From positions 124,001-188,000 of the forward strand of contig JADFUC010002429.1 of NCBI GenBank assembly GCA_019722365.1: a stretch of DNA of 64,000 nucleotides. Reading direction: 5' to 3'. The stretch is from Lithospermum erythrorhizon. Its lineage: Eukaryota > Streptophyta > Magnoliopsida > Boraginales > Boraginaceae. The notes beneath the pieces were generated by a model. That model was given only the letters and a program-made list of their open reading frames with translations. It was not told the origin of the DNA and did no database searches. The stretch's first letter is position 1; every line of letters starts with the position of its first letter. Position numbers and translations under genes: made by a program. This document shows, piece after piece, positions 1 through 12,537 of the stretch.

Positions 1-2242
1 CATACTTGTTATTTCTCTGACATATATGTTCTAATTGACATGTTGTCCATCCCTTGCCTTGCTGTGGAGGCTTCTCAAACATTTGAGAGAGCCGTAGCTC
101 AAGGTGCCATTGTGGCTCAGTCTGTTGCGGTGATATTGGAAAGACGTCTTGCAAGACGATTAACTTTAACAACCCAGCATGTTGCTGAAGATTTTCAGCA
201 TGTGGATGCTGTTGATGGAGAAATCTTAGAACTGAGAGCTCAACGTGATGATTTTACTTCAGTTCTAGGTCTTGCCGAGACGTTGACGCTCTCTAAAGAT
301 CCCCATGTGAAACAATTTGTGAAGATGCTTTATAGTTTATTATTCAAGTGGTATGCCGATGAGTCTTATAGGTTGAGGATGCTCAAAAGACTTGTAGACC
401 GTGCTATCAGCAGCTCAGACACTAGCATCGAAGCAAATTTAGATATGGAGATATTGGTAATATTAGTTAGTGAGGAACAAAAAATTGTTAAGCCAGTTCT
501 GAGCATGATGCGAGAGGTTGCTGAACAAGCAAATGTTGATCGTGCTGCCCTTTGGCATCAGTTGTGCGCAAGTGAAGATGAAGTTCTTCGTCTTCGAGAA
601 GAGAGAAAAATTGAACTTGCTGATAAAGCTAAAGAAAAAACTGTGATGTCTCAGAGGCTGCATGAATCAGAAGCTGCTAATAGCCGCCTTAAGGTACATG
701 CTTGGTTCTTGTTTTGTCTTACATAAGGATGGAACATCAGATTTCTAATTAACTAGTTTTGAATAACAAATTTTTGTTACGGCAATGGCAGTGCGATATG
801 AAGGCCGAGGCGGATCGCTATGGTCGGGAGAAAAAGGACCTGATGGAGCATATGCAAGAACTTGAGAGTCAGCTTGAGTGGCTTCGTTCAGAACGGGATG
901 ATGAAACTAAAAAACTAATCGCAGAGAAGAAATCTCTTCACGATCGTCTGCATGATGCAGAGACCCAAATCTCCCAGCTGAAGTCTCGAAAACGTGATGA
1001 ATTGAAGGTTCAATATTTTATCCTATTAACCTTTTCCTTCTCTTTGTTTCTTAACGCACATATTTCCATTTAACTTGTGTTTCTACTTTATTTTGATGAG
1101 TTCGAGGTTCTGTTTCTAGTTTCTACCTGTATCGGTTCTGGCATTGTGATATTGTAATCCTTGCTTTTAATATTAGAAAAGATGTTTGGCATGGTTTTTA
1201 TGGCACCTTATTTTCTTAATCAATCATTTTATGTTGGACTGGAAGGTTTCAGCATCTTTTGTCTTGAATGCATATTCTTTTCTGCTGTTGAAATTCGATC
1301 TTGCAATGTACGAGTACCATATAAATCCTCATCGATTGTAATTGTTTGTGTGATACACAGAAAGTAATGAAAGAGAAAAATTTATTGGCTGAGAGGTTGA
1401 AGAATGGAGAAGCTGCTAGGAAAAGATTTGATGAAGAACTGAAGCGACATGCCACAGAGAATGTGACTCGTGAAGAGATAAGGCAATCCCTTGAGGATGA
1501 GGTTCGTCGATTGACTTTCACAGTTGGGCATACTGAAAATGAGAAGCGTGAAAAGGAAGAACAGGTTACCCGATGTGAAGCATATATTGATGGAATGGAA
1601 TCGAAATTGCAAACCTGTCAGGTATTTGAACAAGCTATCCTTTCTTCTTAAATCTATTTTTGAGTGCATGGCAATTGTGTTTAATACAGGGGAAGCTTAA
1701 CTTCTTTTGCTTGATTGCTGTTTTTGATGATGCCCTGCTAATATCCAGTCATCATATATCATCTTGCACTAACTTTAATTCTTCTGATATGTGTGGACCA
1801 AGTCAGAATGATGGCCCCTTATTTCTGACATCTTAAAACTTGCAATTAGTGCTACTCTGTTGATTTTTTTTCTTTTTGTCTACAGCAATATATTCGCAGC
1901 CTTGAAAATTCACTTCACGAAGAAATGACACGACATGCTCCTCTCTATGGTGTTGGCTTGGACTCACTCTCATTGAAGGAACTTGATACTTTGGCACGTA
2001 TTCATGAAGATGGACTACGACAGATACTATCTATCCAGCAGCTCAAAGGTAACCCTGCTGGCAGTCCTCTTGTGATCCCTCACCACATCCCTCAGAATCT
2101 CTCGCAAAGTCGTACAATGTTTCATGCTGCGCCACCACCAATGGCAGTTGGGCTGCCCCCAAGTCTTATGTCAAATAGTGACGGGCATCAAGCCAATGGA
2201 CATGTGAACGGTGGACTCGAACACTGGTTTAGCCATTCTTGA
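1..2242 (+). CDS. TRAF/MATH-domain family protein, C-terminal part (Arabidopsis At2g25320-like)
   Basis: This is the 3' end of a gene that begins outside the window. Four exons join in phase: 1-693 (open to the left edge, in frame from base 1), 792-1007, 1361-1621 and 1886-2242, all with GT-AG borders. Together they give the last 508 residues. The first exon contains the conserved block ERAVAQGAIVAQSVA and the segment MLYSLLFKWYADESYR. Exons 1-4 then form a long charged coiled coil (for example ESQLEWLRSERDDE and EKREKEEQVTRCEAYIDGME). The tail is proline-rich (APPPMAVGLPP) and ends HWFSHS. I recognise this C-terminus from the large plant TRAF-like proteins, in which MATH domains lie upstream; those domains are outside the window. 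Members are thought to act as scaffolds in ubiquitin-related processes, but the exact role is not shown here. No coding defect is visible. Confidence 0.85.
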
Positions 2243-3442
2243 AAATGGGGCAAACTACTCTTTCCCAACTGGGTGGATTGTCTCGTCCAGCCGCCCACCC
2301 CACAGGTTTATATTCTAGGTTCTAGCTAACCTGGCTTTTTGGTGGTTACTGTTATAGTGCATCTCAAAAGTTATGTTGATCAAAGAGAATTATACGGTTG
2401 TCATATTCTTTGGGTGGCAGTGAGTAGCACATAGCAGTTTCAATAGATCCGGTTTCTGGAAGTGCCACACTTCAATGAGCTTTTTCCATTGATGAAAGGC
2501 AATCTAGAAAGTTTTGTTTCTTTAGTTTTTTCTGGTAGTTTCTTCTTCGATAATTTGTCCCCCTCTTCACAAAATGAAATCAGAGGTTGTTCGAATGTAA
2601 AGCTTGAAAAGGTTGAACACACGACACATCTACTACTGCATCTCTGCAATCATACATGGTTATATTTACATTTCAAGCATAGTGCTGAAGTAAGATATTA
2701 GGTTTTTTTTAAATCTAACTCAGGCACCATCAGTTGGGATACAATCATTTGAATCATAGTTCCAAAATATTATAAACATAAGTTAACTACATTATGGGTA
2801 CGAGGTCAATATAGTCTCTAAAACATGAAAAGTTAGTTATTGAACCATCATAACAAAATTTCACTTTTAATGGAGATCTGTTTGTAAGGGGTACCAATAG
2901 ACGCTTATAATGTGCTCTGCAATTAACATATCTATCATTTGAATGAGATGCTAACATAGCGCTTCCCCTCCAGTCTTGCGGATATGTGAGGATAAAAAGT
3001 GGGAAATGCATAATTTGTGGATAGTTGCAAGTTGTACTTTGGTAGCTTTTAAGTTATTATAGCAAATAGATACTCCATAACATTCAGCTGAGTAGAAGAT
3101 AAAGGAGTCCAGTTTCCTCGTACTCCATGGGTTTTGTGAAGGAAAATATATCATCTGACATGCAGTGATGCAGCTAACCCTTGCAACCACGATCAGGTAA
3201 GCATTAGTCTTTACTAGCAGTAACGTGTTGCAACCAAAATAATTAATTTGATAGGATAATCGATGCCATAAAAAGTTATTCAAGAGGCAGATTCAACTAA
3301 TTACAGCACCATGTAGCACACCACAAAATGATATCCGAACAGGAGCTCCGTAACAAAATACTGCCATATCGTAGTTCACAGGTCAGTCCTAAAATCCCCC
3401 TTCAAGTTCAAGCAAAGACACATATGTGAACAATCCATCCGT
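2243..3442. other. convergent intergenic region between TRAF-like gene and CSN5
   Basis: About 1.2 kb separates the stop codons of two convergent genes, so it should hold both 3' untranslated regions. It is AT-rich. Only short chance reading frames are present, and I see no structured repeat or RNA gene. Confidence 0.6.
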
Positions 3443-6400
3443 TCAAGTTTCCACCATTGGTTCAGGGCCTGAAGATTCTGGATGCGACTTGTTAGACTGG
3501 CGAACTGTGTTGAAAAGAGTGTCCTTGATAACCTAAAAGTTTTCGATCAAGTTTTTACCTTTAAGTGATGAAGACACAAAATTGAACAGTTAAGACAAAA
3601 GGAATGCATATAATCAGATGGAAACCTGGGACATTAAGCCATGAACTTGCTCCACTGTTATCTTCGTACTATCACGAGTAATCTTGGCAAGTTGAGACTC
3701 TTCCTGCAACATAGAATTACATTATCAGTGTGATAATCGTACAATGTGTGTGTGTGTCGGGGGGGGGGGGGAAGGAATTGTAACACAACAGCTGGCTAAC
3801 AGAACCACTATAAACAACAATCTACAAATTGATTTCTCCAAGATCATTATTTCATGTCTACAACTATTTATCAAAAACCATACAAGTCCTTCACACATAT
3901 AATTATGCAAAAGCATGGTGATTTTACATTAAGCTAGTACATCAATTAAAAAATTTGTAATCGGCTTGGCCATTATTAAGAAAATACAGATCCTTGTAAG
4001 TTCCCAGGTTCCAGTACATTCTAATTTATAAAAAAAAGATTAAAAAAGAAATGCACAAGTTGAATGCAATATGCTTGTATGTAGAACTATGCCCAATTTT
4101 TTTTAAGTACAGTAGGTGAGAGGTCTAATCACAGGGCTGAAGTACCCTTCATATATTGAAAGCACAAATGTCTTCCTAGCGCTGCCTGGTTATTTCCCAT
4201 CAAATGTTGTGAAAAATTTAATATTTTTTCTTCGTATCAATCATAATCACGTCCAGTGGCAGTTGCACTTGTTATTTTGGCACACATAACAAGCAGAATC
4301 GTAAGAAACTCACTAGTACGTAGATATTGCAATATTAAGTCTAGTCATCCCTGAACCATGTGAACTTCAAACCAAGCTTTAAGCACGGCAAGCAGTGTTT
4401 CACCACTAATAAATTTGTCAGAAAATAAAACAAAACCCCGTGTTTAGAACATAAACAATGTTAGATTTGCAGTTGCCACATGTAGAAGGGGTAGAGTAGC
4501 CAGTTTGTGTAACACAGTACAAATCTGAACTGCATTTCCTTATATTTTCACAAATTTTACCTGTTAAATCTGTCCAACTAGGTTTTCATAACTTCATGAA
4601 ACCACTTCAATCTGGAGATATATCAATGCTAACTAGTTATCCATCTATGAAGAAGCCAAAAAACTGACCTCTTTTTTCCTTTGAGGGGCAGCGATCAGAG
4701 GTCCAAAACGTGAATGAGCCATTTGATTTTCTGCTTGTTCCAGCTTATCAGCTGTAGTATGCAAAGTATATCAATTAATACAAATGAAACTAGAACAAAC
4801 AACAAATACATAAATGCCTTTTTAACCCAAGGTCTCGAGCAAAAAGCATTCAAAAAGCACTAGTCATTACCCAGATCTGAGATTTGACCAGCCACAAAAT
4901 CTCCATTTCCAAGTAAAGGTGATGAAGAAAGGGTATTCACCCAATATTTGTTCCATAGCAGATCCAAGAGATGCGCATCGAGTGATGATTTGAAATATGT
5001 TATGTCTAATGAATAATACTGCATGAACAAAGAGAAACATCCATAAATTTTGAAACACAACCAGAAACAAGTGCATTTATAAACCAACGACCATCACCTG
5101 TTTACAATGAACACCAAAGTCCTCAATCTTATTCAAAGGAATCGTTTGATACTCGGAAATACGCTCATCTGGTGGCTTATAGTCTTCTGGGTATGTCCTA
5201 AAAGCCCCGATCTCAACTTTTCCAGCAGAGACAGTTCTAGTTGGATCAATAACAACAGCCAAAAAAGGCTCTTGGAATGTCTGGTTGAGCATCTGTGTCG
5301 AAACATCAATACCAGAAAGCCAGCAGCCATAACCAGGGTGTGAATGGTACCAACCAACAACATTCTCCAGTCGACCAGCCTTCAAAAGAACTTATTAATT
5401 TAGTCACATTAACAAATACTCATGAACCTCTATATCAAATATTCAAACTACATAGTACAGCTACATTTCCATACACCTCCACACTCAAAAAGAAAAAGAT
5501 AAAAAGGATTGAGAAAACTAACATTACTAGTTTCCAGTTCCAATTTCAACTTAAATTAAAATAATAATGAGAATAAAATAATTAGGTTCCACATTCCACA
5601 GTTCTTGTTGGATTCACTTACAACAATATGATATCAAAGCAGAAGAATCAGGCTCAATCGCCATGAAGTCATAATTTTTAGGACTTTTCTTGCACCAAAT
5701 GATCACAATCTCTAATTCCGAATAAATATGCTCCATTAAATCAAAAGCTAACAAATCTATATGCAATGTACTCCCTCCATCTAAAAAAATTGTCTGGTTT
5801 AGTTTTCAATTGTAAAAAATAACAAGTATAAAGCCTTAAGCCCTTAACTCACACATAAGAATGATTTCAATCAAAATTATCATGCTAATAGTAGATTACA
5901 CTAAAGATAATAGCATTATTTATATTTTTTTCATGAAGGCAACCATTACAATTCAAAACTAGACAATCTTTCCGGGACCAAAATTATCCAAAAAATTCAT
6001 CACCATCAAAAGCTAATTCAATGTACATTTATATAGTCAAAAAATTCATCACCATCACATATATAGACGCATCGTACAATCATACAAGCACAACGTACTA
6101 CAAACCAAAACGAAATAAGATTTAAGATTTAGGGCTTGATAGTTCCCCATACCTTTTTATTAGCCTATGAATAATGCACCATATACTCATAAACACGTAC
6201 AATCATACAAGCAGAACATACTACAAACCAAAACAAAATAGGATTTATTGTTAGGGTTTAATAACCTCCTTACATATTCATTACAATGTATATAATCAAC
6301 CATATACTCATAAGCATGTACAATCACACAAGCACAACGTACTACATACCAAATCAAAATAAAATTTAGTGTTCCCCATAATACCTGTTTATCAGTCTTT

Positions 6401-7077
6401 GAATAATCAACCATATACTCATAAGTCATAACCACGTATAATCATACAAACACAACGTACAACAAACCAAAACGAATAGGAAATATGGTTTAGGGTTTAA
6501 TAATCCGACTAGTCTAGGAATAATAATCCATCATATACTCATAAGCACGCACAATCAAACACGCACAACGTACAACAAAAAAATTGAAATAGAATTTACG
6601 GTTTAGACTTTAATAATAGGAATAATCCACCATATCCACCATATACTCATAATAACGTACAATGATACAATAAAATAAAGCAAAAGGGTTTAAAATTCCA
6701 AATACCTGTTTATTAGTAGTGGAATAATCAACCATATACTCATAAGCATCAGCTTGAGCATTAACCCTAGTTTCAGTACCTTCAACAGGGAGGGCAAAAG
6801 CGTCCATAACAATAATAGATTCGCCATCGATTTTGCCCTGCATGAGCCCCATCACCTCTATAGTCCCACCGGAGCGAGAGTGGACCACCATCTTCAGGAG
6901 CGCGAGAGCCGAGATCCGAACCCGTTTGAAGTAATGCGGGTCGCGGACCCAGGGCCGCTCCGACTGGAACTTGGTTTGCGTGGCGTCGTCGTAGTGGAAG
7001 ATGGCGTCGGAGGAGGAGTCGAGGATGTTGTTTTCCAGCTCCCAGGTTCGTCGAGCGATGCTGGAGGATTCGTCCAT
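3443..7077 (-). CDS. CSN5: COP9 signalosome subunit 5 (JAMM deneddylase)
   Basis: CSN5 is the catalytic subunit of the COP9 signalosome. It is a zinc metalloprotease that removes NEDD8/RUB1 from cullins in the nucleus and cytosol. Six exons in transcript order join in phase: 7077-6706, 5379-5098, 5018-4871, 4751-4669, 3703-3626 and 3532-3443. They encode 350 residues, close to the usual 357-358. The start is the ATG at 7077-7075 ([10 protein letters not shown]). The MPN+ domain carries all JAMM ligands: the glutamate in GGTIEVMG (E74), and H136, H138 and D149 in [14 protein letters not shown]. The C-terminal helices ([15 protein letters not shown]) are intact, and the protein ends EPMVET. Intron 1 (5380-6705) is unusual: it holds a tandem array copied from the end of exon 1, plus a MITE. 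The coding sequence looks functional. Confidence 0.95.
3745..3771. repeat. microsatellite (TG)n followed by a run of 13 G
   Basis: A short TG repeat runs directly into thirteen consecutive G residues in the intron between CSN5 exons 4 and 5. On the transcribed strand this reads as a C run followed by CA repeats. The length is likely to be polymorphic. Confidence 0.85.
5769..5980. mobile_element. Stowaway-type MITE remnant in CSN5 intron 1
   Basis: The left end reads TACTCCCTCCATCT and is followed by AATTGTCTGG. The right end contains the imperfect inverted counterpart CTAGACAATCTTTCCGGGACC (internal match AGACAAT versus ATTGTCT). The interior is AT-rich with no reading frame. The CTCCCTCC terminus next to TA is typical of small Tc1/mariner-derived plant MITEs. 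The right terminus is degraded, so the exact end is uncertain. Confidence 0.6.
6066..6750 (-). repeat. exon-derived tandem array across CSN5 exon 1 / intron 1
   Basis: Five intronic copies and the genuine exon-1 end share a unit of about 100-121 bp. On the minus strand the core encodes YEYMVDY. The real exon ends [13 protein letters not shown] followed by the donor GTATTT. Core copies lie near 6724-6747 (exon), 6621-6650, 6522-6545, 6403-6425, 6292-6313 and 6171-6191. The copy at 6403 still encodes [13 protein letters not shown] followed by GTATTA, a complete decoy exon end with donor. Others carry stops or changed donors, and the 6621 copy has an internal 9-bp duplication (VDMVDY). The rest of each unit is intron-type sequence containing CAAACCAAAAC and a TTTAGGGTTT-like stretch. 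A more degenerate partial copy extends to about 6066. Confidence 0.85.
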
Positions 7078-9104
7078 GCTCAAAATGTGATGATGTTGAT
7101 GTAGCTATGCTGTTATCAAGGGAACCGAGGTTTGCCGCACCGCACCTCGATTTTTTCATTCGCTCGAACTATCGAGCAACACTATACACGTAATAAGAAC
7201 TTTTAAATTTAAACGACAATTTCGCTTAATTAAACTTCCTAACCACTACACTCGCAAATGTGTAAGAAAATAGTCATTTCACACCTCAAACCCAACACTA
7301 TTCGGATGCGTGTATAATGTACCAGACAGGTTTGGTAGGCTTGGACTACCTAATTATTGATTATTCATGTAGGATTAATTTTTTCATTCGAATTGAATTC
7401 AAGTATTAATGGAGTGAGTATCGAATTGAGTTATTTGCCTACTAAGGATCGAATAATGAATATCAATTTCGATGTACATCACGTAGCATGTAGCATACAT
7501 CTTTAGGCCACTCGATTCATCGTTGTCCAATTTAATTACATATCAAGATTAATGCCGTCTTCATTCCAAAATATTATAATTTTTGTGAAAATAGGAATAT
7601 CATAAATAGTTCCTATTTTGATTAAATAGTATGTAATAATACAAAGGATGTAAATATTAAATGAAATATACATTCAAATTAGGCTTTGGTTAATTCTGAT
7701 AAAAATCCGATTGGCCGTATTCTGCACTATCCTACTGATTTTCTGATGAAGAAACCTACGGACCCCAATCTGTTTTTAATTTAATCCTGACCTGATCCCA
7801 AGTATCTACGATGACGGATATAATCCCAGTCCTATCCTGGCTCAATATTTTTTAAATAAAACAATCCCAAACACCCCATTTCAAAATAACTATCACCAAA
7901 TTATTAAAATCTAACTATCAACCCAAAATTTCTATTAAAACGAATTCCTTTGTTTTTATTTCGAATCTTCGTTTATTAATTTGTATTAATTTTGTTATTA
8001 TTTTAGCTTATTATTTCGAATTTTAGCTTGTTTATTAATTTTTAGTTGTTTATTAATTTTAGTTATTTCAATTTTTTATTAATTTTAGCTTATTAATTTG
8101 TTTATTAATTTTATATTATTTTAGTTATTAATTTTAGTTTATTAATTTAAGTCAGATTTTTGTATCATTTCGTGGACGTGTCTGTTTCTCGGTATAATCA
8201 AGGTTTTGATCAATTGACATATCATTTGAATATATTTAATAAGTTGTATTTTATGTTTATTTGGCAGATCAATATCGCGATCGACTATACTAATTGCAAG
8301 GCTTTAATTTCAATTGTTGTTCGCTTTTGTACGTGGGGTTGTTTGGATATCAGGGATTTGTGAAATTTGTTGAATAAATTGATGTTTTTATATAATTTTG
8401 AATTTACATGTTATTATTTCGACTGAGCTTATCATTATTTTTATCAGAATATCAGATAAGGCTAACCTAAAAATGTAGTTCTCAAAATATAAATAAAAAA
8501 ATATGTACCCCAAATCTAATAAAAAACCCTACCATAAACAAAAAAAAAAAAAAAATCCGACCCAAATCTAATAAAAAATCGGCCCAATAAAAGCCGGGCC
8601 AAACTGTATATCCGAAACTGAACCGTCCGACCGATTTCTACAATCCGAATCGGATTTTTTCCCTTTCGTATCATCCTAAATCCGGTTTCTGATTTTTTCG
8701 CCTCCAAAATCCTGAATCCGGGTCCGATCGCACCCCTAATTCAAATTCACATTAAAAACGTGTAGGTCAAAAGTTTCAAACAAAAAGGATGAAATACTAT
8801 TTTCAATCGACATTAAGGATTTTTAACAGAACATTTGATCATGAATAAATTTTTAGTTACATAATCAAAATGTATAAGTAACTAGTATTACAAACATATT
8901 TTTATAAACAAATCAATAATATCGATATTATACTTACTAAAATACGTTAAAAAAAGCAATTTAGCAATTTTTAATTTGCACTTTCAATACAAATAATGGC
9001 TTAATTAAACGATATTTAATATCATAAAAAATGACAAACAATAAGAAACAAAGTACTGCTTGCAAAAAAAAAGAAAGAACAGTTGGCTGAAAAGAGACTA
9101 ATCT
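7078..9104. other. AT-rich intergenic region upstream of CSN5
   Basis: The first few hundred bases should contain the CSN5 5' untranslated region and promoter. Most of the rest is AT-rich without a plausible gene. Around 8540-8740 is a segment rich in CCGA/TCCG words and an A run; read on the minus strand it begins near TAGGGGTGCGATCGG, which resembles the end of a hAT-type element. I cannot define a second end, so no element is called. Confidence 0.4.
7960..8155. repeat. low-complexity TTATTAATTTTAG repeat
   Basis: Many imperfect copies of a word close to TTTATTAATTTTAG follow each other with variable spacing. It is simple degenerate satellite-like sequence with no coding potential. Confidence 0.7.
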
Positions 9105-10620
9105 ATCGCAGAAGTATAACAGAATGTGCCCAAGCCGCGATCTCACCGACCAGATGTTTCATTACTGTTAGACGTTCTATTCGCAAATCTAATTTTACCT
9201 CTAATGAATTTGCAAGATAAAGAATGTCCCCCACCAAAATTTCAAGCTCCGACGAAGTGTGTTGTTGCCCATTTATAATTTGCACTTACAATTTCGAGTC
9301 GCTTTCCAGTTGTATCTGATGCCAATGATTCACATAAGCGAATTCGAGCCCTTTCATTGCAGCCATCGCCTTCGTTACTATAGCTGATTCCACCCATGGG
9401 AGCTGTGCAAAATGAGCACCCCTGAAAGTGCCATTAGCGTCTCTGCATATTCTTGCCTTCGCCCACCCTCCATCCACATTCAATTTCAACCAGCCCTGCA
9501 TCGGTTGCTTACAACCTGCATTTTCTTCCACGGTCCCCTGTTGAGCCGTAGTAGTGTATCTTGAGCAAGCACTTTGATAGCTATCATACAGTTGGTAACT
9601 TGCTTGCCAAATCATGTCTTCCATTAATGCATTTTCTCCAAAAGCTATGCCATTACGGTACTTCCAGAGAGACCATAACACACATGCTAGTCGATCTGAG
9701 TTTTCGGGGTAGCCTAGCTTATGAAACTCGGATATCATGTGAGTCCACCACTCCTTAAACGAAGTCCACGGACGTCCAGTGGTACAAATATTTAAGGAAG
9801 TAGCGAACCAAAGCCTGCACGAAAAAGGACAAGCAAGCATTTTTGCAAAAAATGCATTCCGAGCCCACCATGACCCCTCGTCGACGGAGACGATCTTTTG
9901 TTGGTAGAATATTGTTGATACATTGCCAAACAAATGTTTTTACTCGAGGCGGAACTTTTAAATTCCAAATAACCTTCCAACAAGGATCGACCGAGGCCCC
10001 AATGCCGCCTTCCCCACACGCCACTCCTAAAATCACCATTTCGTTTCATGTCTCGAGCACAATTATAACCGGAGCAAGTGAGATAGGCACCACTTTTTGT
10101 GTGATGCCAAACAAGCTTATCACACACTAAACGTCTACTCAAGGGAATAGATAAAACATTAGCATTTGACTTCCCAAAATTTGCTCTACCTTCTGCTTGT
10201 CCCATGCGCCATTTATCATTAAATTGGAAGACCTCCAACTCAGACCCCTCCCCCTCCCCCCGTACTTTGAAATCAGTCTCCCTCAGGACCCAAGGTTCTT
10301 CCCATATGTTAATGCTTCGACCATCTCGCACCCTCCATCTCACTCCCTTGTGTAGAACCTCGCGCCCCTCCAAAATACTTCGCCACCCATAGGAAGGATT
10401 AGCTCCTAGATTTGCATTAAGAAACGATGTTTGACAAAAGTATCTTCCTTTGAGCAAGATGAATGAAAGGGAAACCTCTTTGGTAGCAATTCACCATACT
10501 TGTTTCGCCAATAATGCTAAATTCATATACTCGAGATCCTTAAAACCCTACCCTCCATGTGCTTTATCATCACACAACTTATCCCAAGCCTTCCAGTGAA
10601 AGAATAAAGGTTCAATCTAA
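9105..10620 (-). mobile_element. LINE (non-LTR retrotransposon) remnant, 3' part of ORF2
   Basis: On the minus strand the sequence reads through the end of a plant L1-type ORF2 in three broken frames. In order I see a post-RT segment (FHWKAWDKLCDDKAHGG, LLKGRYF), a zf-RVT region (DKLVWHHTKSGAY, then IWNLKVPPRVKTFVWQ and LPTKDRLRRRG), and an RNase H-like domain (LKLNVDGGWAKA ... LESDSKL). Stops and frameshifts separate these blocks, so nothing is translatable as one protein. The reverse-transcriptase core is absent, so the copy is truncated at its 5' end. The 3' end fades out near 9105 and I find no clear poly(A) tail or target-site duplication. Confidence 0.8.
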
Positions 10621-11219
10621 ATTAATTAGAAGTATTATAAGATCATTGAGTTTTTTGAGATTTCTCTCATGAACGATTTTGAGAAATTTTCGACATATTT
10701 TACTAGGAAATTTTGTTATATTTTTCTATGTTTACTCGTAGATTTAGCTATGTTTTGTCATGGAGATTGCATAACTAAATATCTTATACGGAGCATATAG
10801 TGATTCGAGAGAGAAAAAAACACATACGCAGAGGAACAAAGTACATAACAAAAAATTAGATGCAAGCCAATATGCTAATAGCCTAATACACATGACATGA
10901 ATTTCAATGAGGAAGAAGTTGTTACTGGAAAAAAACGTAAATAATACACCGGTCACTTGAACAAACTTATATGTCACTTAAAAAAGCAATAGATCGAGAT
11001 TAAAAAGCCATATATTGGAGTGAAAAAAAAGGCTATCGTTTCTCTCTAGCAAGTTGAATTCTTTTTTTCAACTTGTACAACATTAACACTACTTTTCTTA
11101 CTTAAATATCTTCTCTCCTTCATTCTTTCACTTTTTTCACACCCTTTTTCTTTATCTTTCCTCTTGTTTTGCTTCCACAATCAAAATCTTCATGTTTTTC
11201 TTCAAAAAGTCAACAAAAG
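10621..11219. other. short AT-rich intergenic stretch
   Basis: I see no gene, structured repeat or transposon end here. Pyrimidine-rich tracts increase toward 11,100-11,200, next to the LINE-like segment that follows. Confidence 0.5.
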
Positions 11220-12537
11220 TCAACAAATAATATGAACTCCTTCAAAGTCAACTCTAATCAACTTCATCATCCTAAAACCAATTTCTTTATCACAAGAAAT
11301 ATCTCCACCCTAAATGGGCAACACTATTTCAATTTATTTTTCTCATCCTAATCAATATCTTCCATCTATCCTTGGTACTACACCTTCTATCCTTGGCCCC
11401 ACCCCCTCCATTTTGGGCCCTGCCTCATCCCTCTTTAATTCATTTTCGACATTCTCTTCCAATTTGCCGTCACTGTATCTTATATATTTGGGCATGATGG
11501 CGTTGTTAACTTTAGTTATCCTCCTGCCTCAACCTCGTTTAATTCCGATTCTACTAATCTTGGTGTTGTTTTCGGGGATTCTATCTCATCATCCAAAAGG
11601 CAGAGAAGTTATGACGATGATGATCTTTTAAAAACTTCTTCAAAAAGGTCAAAGCTGGATACTGAAGAATCTCTCGAGCATTTTGGGGATTCCTTTCAAT
11701 TTCTAGGGGACTCTTTTAATGTTGGTCTTAAAAAGAAAGCTGGCTTAGACTACCACATTTCTGATTCATTAATGAATGATGTTATTCATGATGTTGTAAT
11801 TTTTAAATGACAAGAACCGAGAGTTGGTCTAGGAAAAAAAAATTGAGCAATTTCGTGATTTGCGTTTTTCTAACCGCAGACAGCCGTGATTCGGTAGGAT
11901 GATCCACCCAAGAAAAGTAGATCACAAGAAATGGACAGCGAGGACTCCGAACAAGACGCAGCTCGAAACTCTCCTATTAAGGCTGGTAACTCTTTCCATT
12001 CCCAAACTAATGATTATATTAACTATGTTAATGATATTGTTGGCGTTAAGTGTTCTTATAACTGTTTTAATAAATTCATAGTGGTCGCTTTTCTTCTTAG
12101 TAGATTTTCTACTAAAGATTTCCTCGTATATCGATCAAAATTCGATAATTTAAAATTCTCTTTCTTGGGTGGTCATTCCACTCTCACTTGGCATTGCTTA
12201 TCTCGCCTCGCTTCATGTCATAAAAAAGGTTATTCATTTGGTTACTTGTTGTTTCTCTTATGAGTTCATTATGCATTTATTTAACGCTTTGGCAAAAACA
12301 AATATTAATTATGAGTTAATAAATTCTATTAGTACTATGTGGAGTTATTGGATTCAAAGGAAGGTTATGGCAGTTGATGGGTCTTCTATCCAAGAAGCCT
12401 CAATTATCAATTGTTGTAATAATGTTTAATGTTTATTTTGGTAATTCTTCATATGTTGGAGCTCTTCTTGTCATAATGGCTTGTCTTAAATTTTAAATAT
12501 TTGTAATATTTATTTCTTATCTACAAAAAAAAAAAAT
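11220..12537 (+). mobile_element. probable internally deleted LINE with poly(A) tail
   Basis: A frameshifted reading frame runs from about 11314. Its start contains PSILGTTPSILGPTPSILG, a three-fold PSILG repeat. It shifts frame near 11500 into an acidic/basic stretch (SKRQRSYDDDDLLKTSSKR, then ESLEHFGDSFQFLGDSFN) that ends at a stop near 11809. Further broken frames follow to 12429. The segment finishes with an AT-rich tail and a run of about 13 A residues at 12523-12535. The ORF1-like composition and the terminal A run suggest a LINE-derived copy, but no RT or endonuclease motif is seen. Confidence is therefore modest. Confidence 0.4.

Noticed and set aside
6187..6435. 82-codon minus-strand frame with two YEYMVDY motifs
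   Set aside because: It lies wholly in CSN5 intron 1 and is read-through of the exon-derived tandem units, not an independent gene.
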